A stretch of 64,000 bases of DNA from Virgibacillus alimentarius. Its GTDB lineage: Bacteria > Bacillota > Bacilli > Bacillales > Amphibacillaceae. A model generated the notes under the pieces. It saw nothing but the letters and a program-made list of their open reading frames with translations. It searched no databases and was not told where the DNA came from. Shown piece after piece: positions 63,848 through 64,000 of the stretch (positions within the stretch are counted from its first letter, which is position 1; each line of letters opens with the position of its first letter). Both the position numbers and the translations under genes were made by a program. Where the stretch lies: the NCBI RefSeq assembly GCF_000709085.1, contig NZ_JFBD01000019.1:46832-110831 (forward strand), read 5' to 3'.

Positions 63848-64000
63848 TGCGTGTAGGAAGATCAGCACGTACACTGGGAAACAGTCTTTCTAATGCGGTT
63901 ATGACCGCAAGGAGTGACAGAATTGTCCCAAATGATCCTAAGACCATTATCTAGGAACATCACGCAGCGTCCAAGGACTTAGGTGATTAATGTTTTATGA
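63848..64000 (+). repeat. Dispersed RNA-like repeat, copy 2 (runs off the window)
   Basis: The sequence from TGCGTGTA onward aligns with 6633-6773 and continues to the window edge. It contains a clean hairpin GCGGT-TATG-ACCGC and the short GACA-GAAT-TGTC. It also holds the 8-nt segment GACTTAGG absent in copy 1. It lies 43 bp after the thiolase stop codon. What follows outside the window (for example a reverse transcriptase gene) would decide its nature. Confidence 0.65.

Noticed and set aside
1..64000. CRISPR array, prophage or integrative element
   Set aside because: No regularly spaced repeats, integrase, phage structural genes or att-like duplication at the tRNA were found.

Overview
The window reads as chromosomal DNA of a low-GC, endospore-forming Gram-positive bacterium of the Bacillaceae, most likely a salt-tolerant relative of Oceanobacillus or Virgibacillus. 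This is an inference from AGGAGG-type ribosome sites, frequent TTG and GTG starts, a small acid-soluble spore protein (sspO), B. subtilis-like proteins (YojN/YojO, YfnB, DUF4317, CopZ-CopA-CsoR) and a preQ1-I riboswitch. No intact transposase, integrase, plasmid or phage gene was seen.

Layout. 0-9 kb: edge of a ferritin-like gene, sspO, a CPA1 cation/proton antiporter, quinone oxidoreductase, a DUF4317 protein, a HAD nucleotidase, an MFS drug exporter and ung. 9-16.5 kb: formamidase pair fmdA-fmdB lying between two related terminators, then a four-gene operon (degenerate TyrR-type regulator, class III aminotransferase, YjiH membrane protein, FAD-linked 2-hydroxyacid dehydrogenase). 16.5-24.5 kb: a thiosulfate-type YeeE/YedE transporter, a PTS IIA protein divergent from a fructokinase, the copper operon csoR-copA-copZ and a DHH phosphoesterase. 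24.6-31 kb: a MoxR ATPase/VWA pair, a secreted cyclophilin lipoprotein and a Tat-exported gluconate-dehydrogenase-like pair. 31-34.5 kb: a sulfane-sulfur/persulfide cluster (DsrE, TusA-rhodanese, rhodanese-MBL, TusA, TauE). 34.8-41.3 kb: pncB, mvaS, a MerR-like DNA-binding protein, a broken cadA remnant, a second MerR regulator with a membrane protein, and a ZIP transporter. 41.3-47.7 kb: an EndoU lipoprotein with a candidate immunity gene, a SLAP protein, queC-queD-queE behind the riboswitch, sodA and a flavin reductase. 47.7-50.8 kb: a decaying stretch where a V4R regulator is fused by deletion to a frameshifted thiolase, followed by a frameshifted MDR oxidoreductase. 50.9-58.6 kb: housekeeping-type singletons (HAD, hydrolase, RNase H-like, AhpD-like, RlpA-like), a Crp-family regulator next to OsmC, and a tRNA-Val. 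59.2-63.8 kb: a fatty-acid activation and oxidation operon (acyl-CoA dehydrogenase, TetR regulator, acyl-CoA synthetase, thiolase).

How genes work together. The sulfur cluster at 31-34 kb, the thiosulfate-type importer at 16.6 kb and OsmC at 57.6 kb would form a reactive-sulfur network. C-rich/G-rich operator-like boxes of the CsoR/CstR type occur before the DsrE, TusA-rhodanese, OsmC and csoR genes, although the only CsoR-family regulator present has the copper-type Cys-His-Cys ligands.

The most unusual non-coding structure is an approximately 140-bp RNA-like dispersed repeat, at 6.63 kb and again at the right edge. Next are an inverted-repeat element at 62.46 kb, short odd-centre palindromes with a T in the middle in several intergenic regions, and three 11-bp spaced repeats before the DUF3967-like gene. 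All functions are inferred from sequence reading alone; no database search was run.
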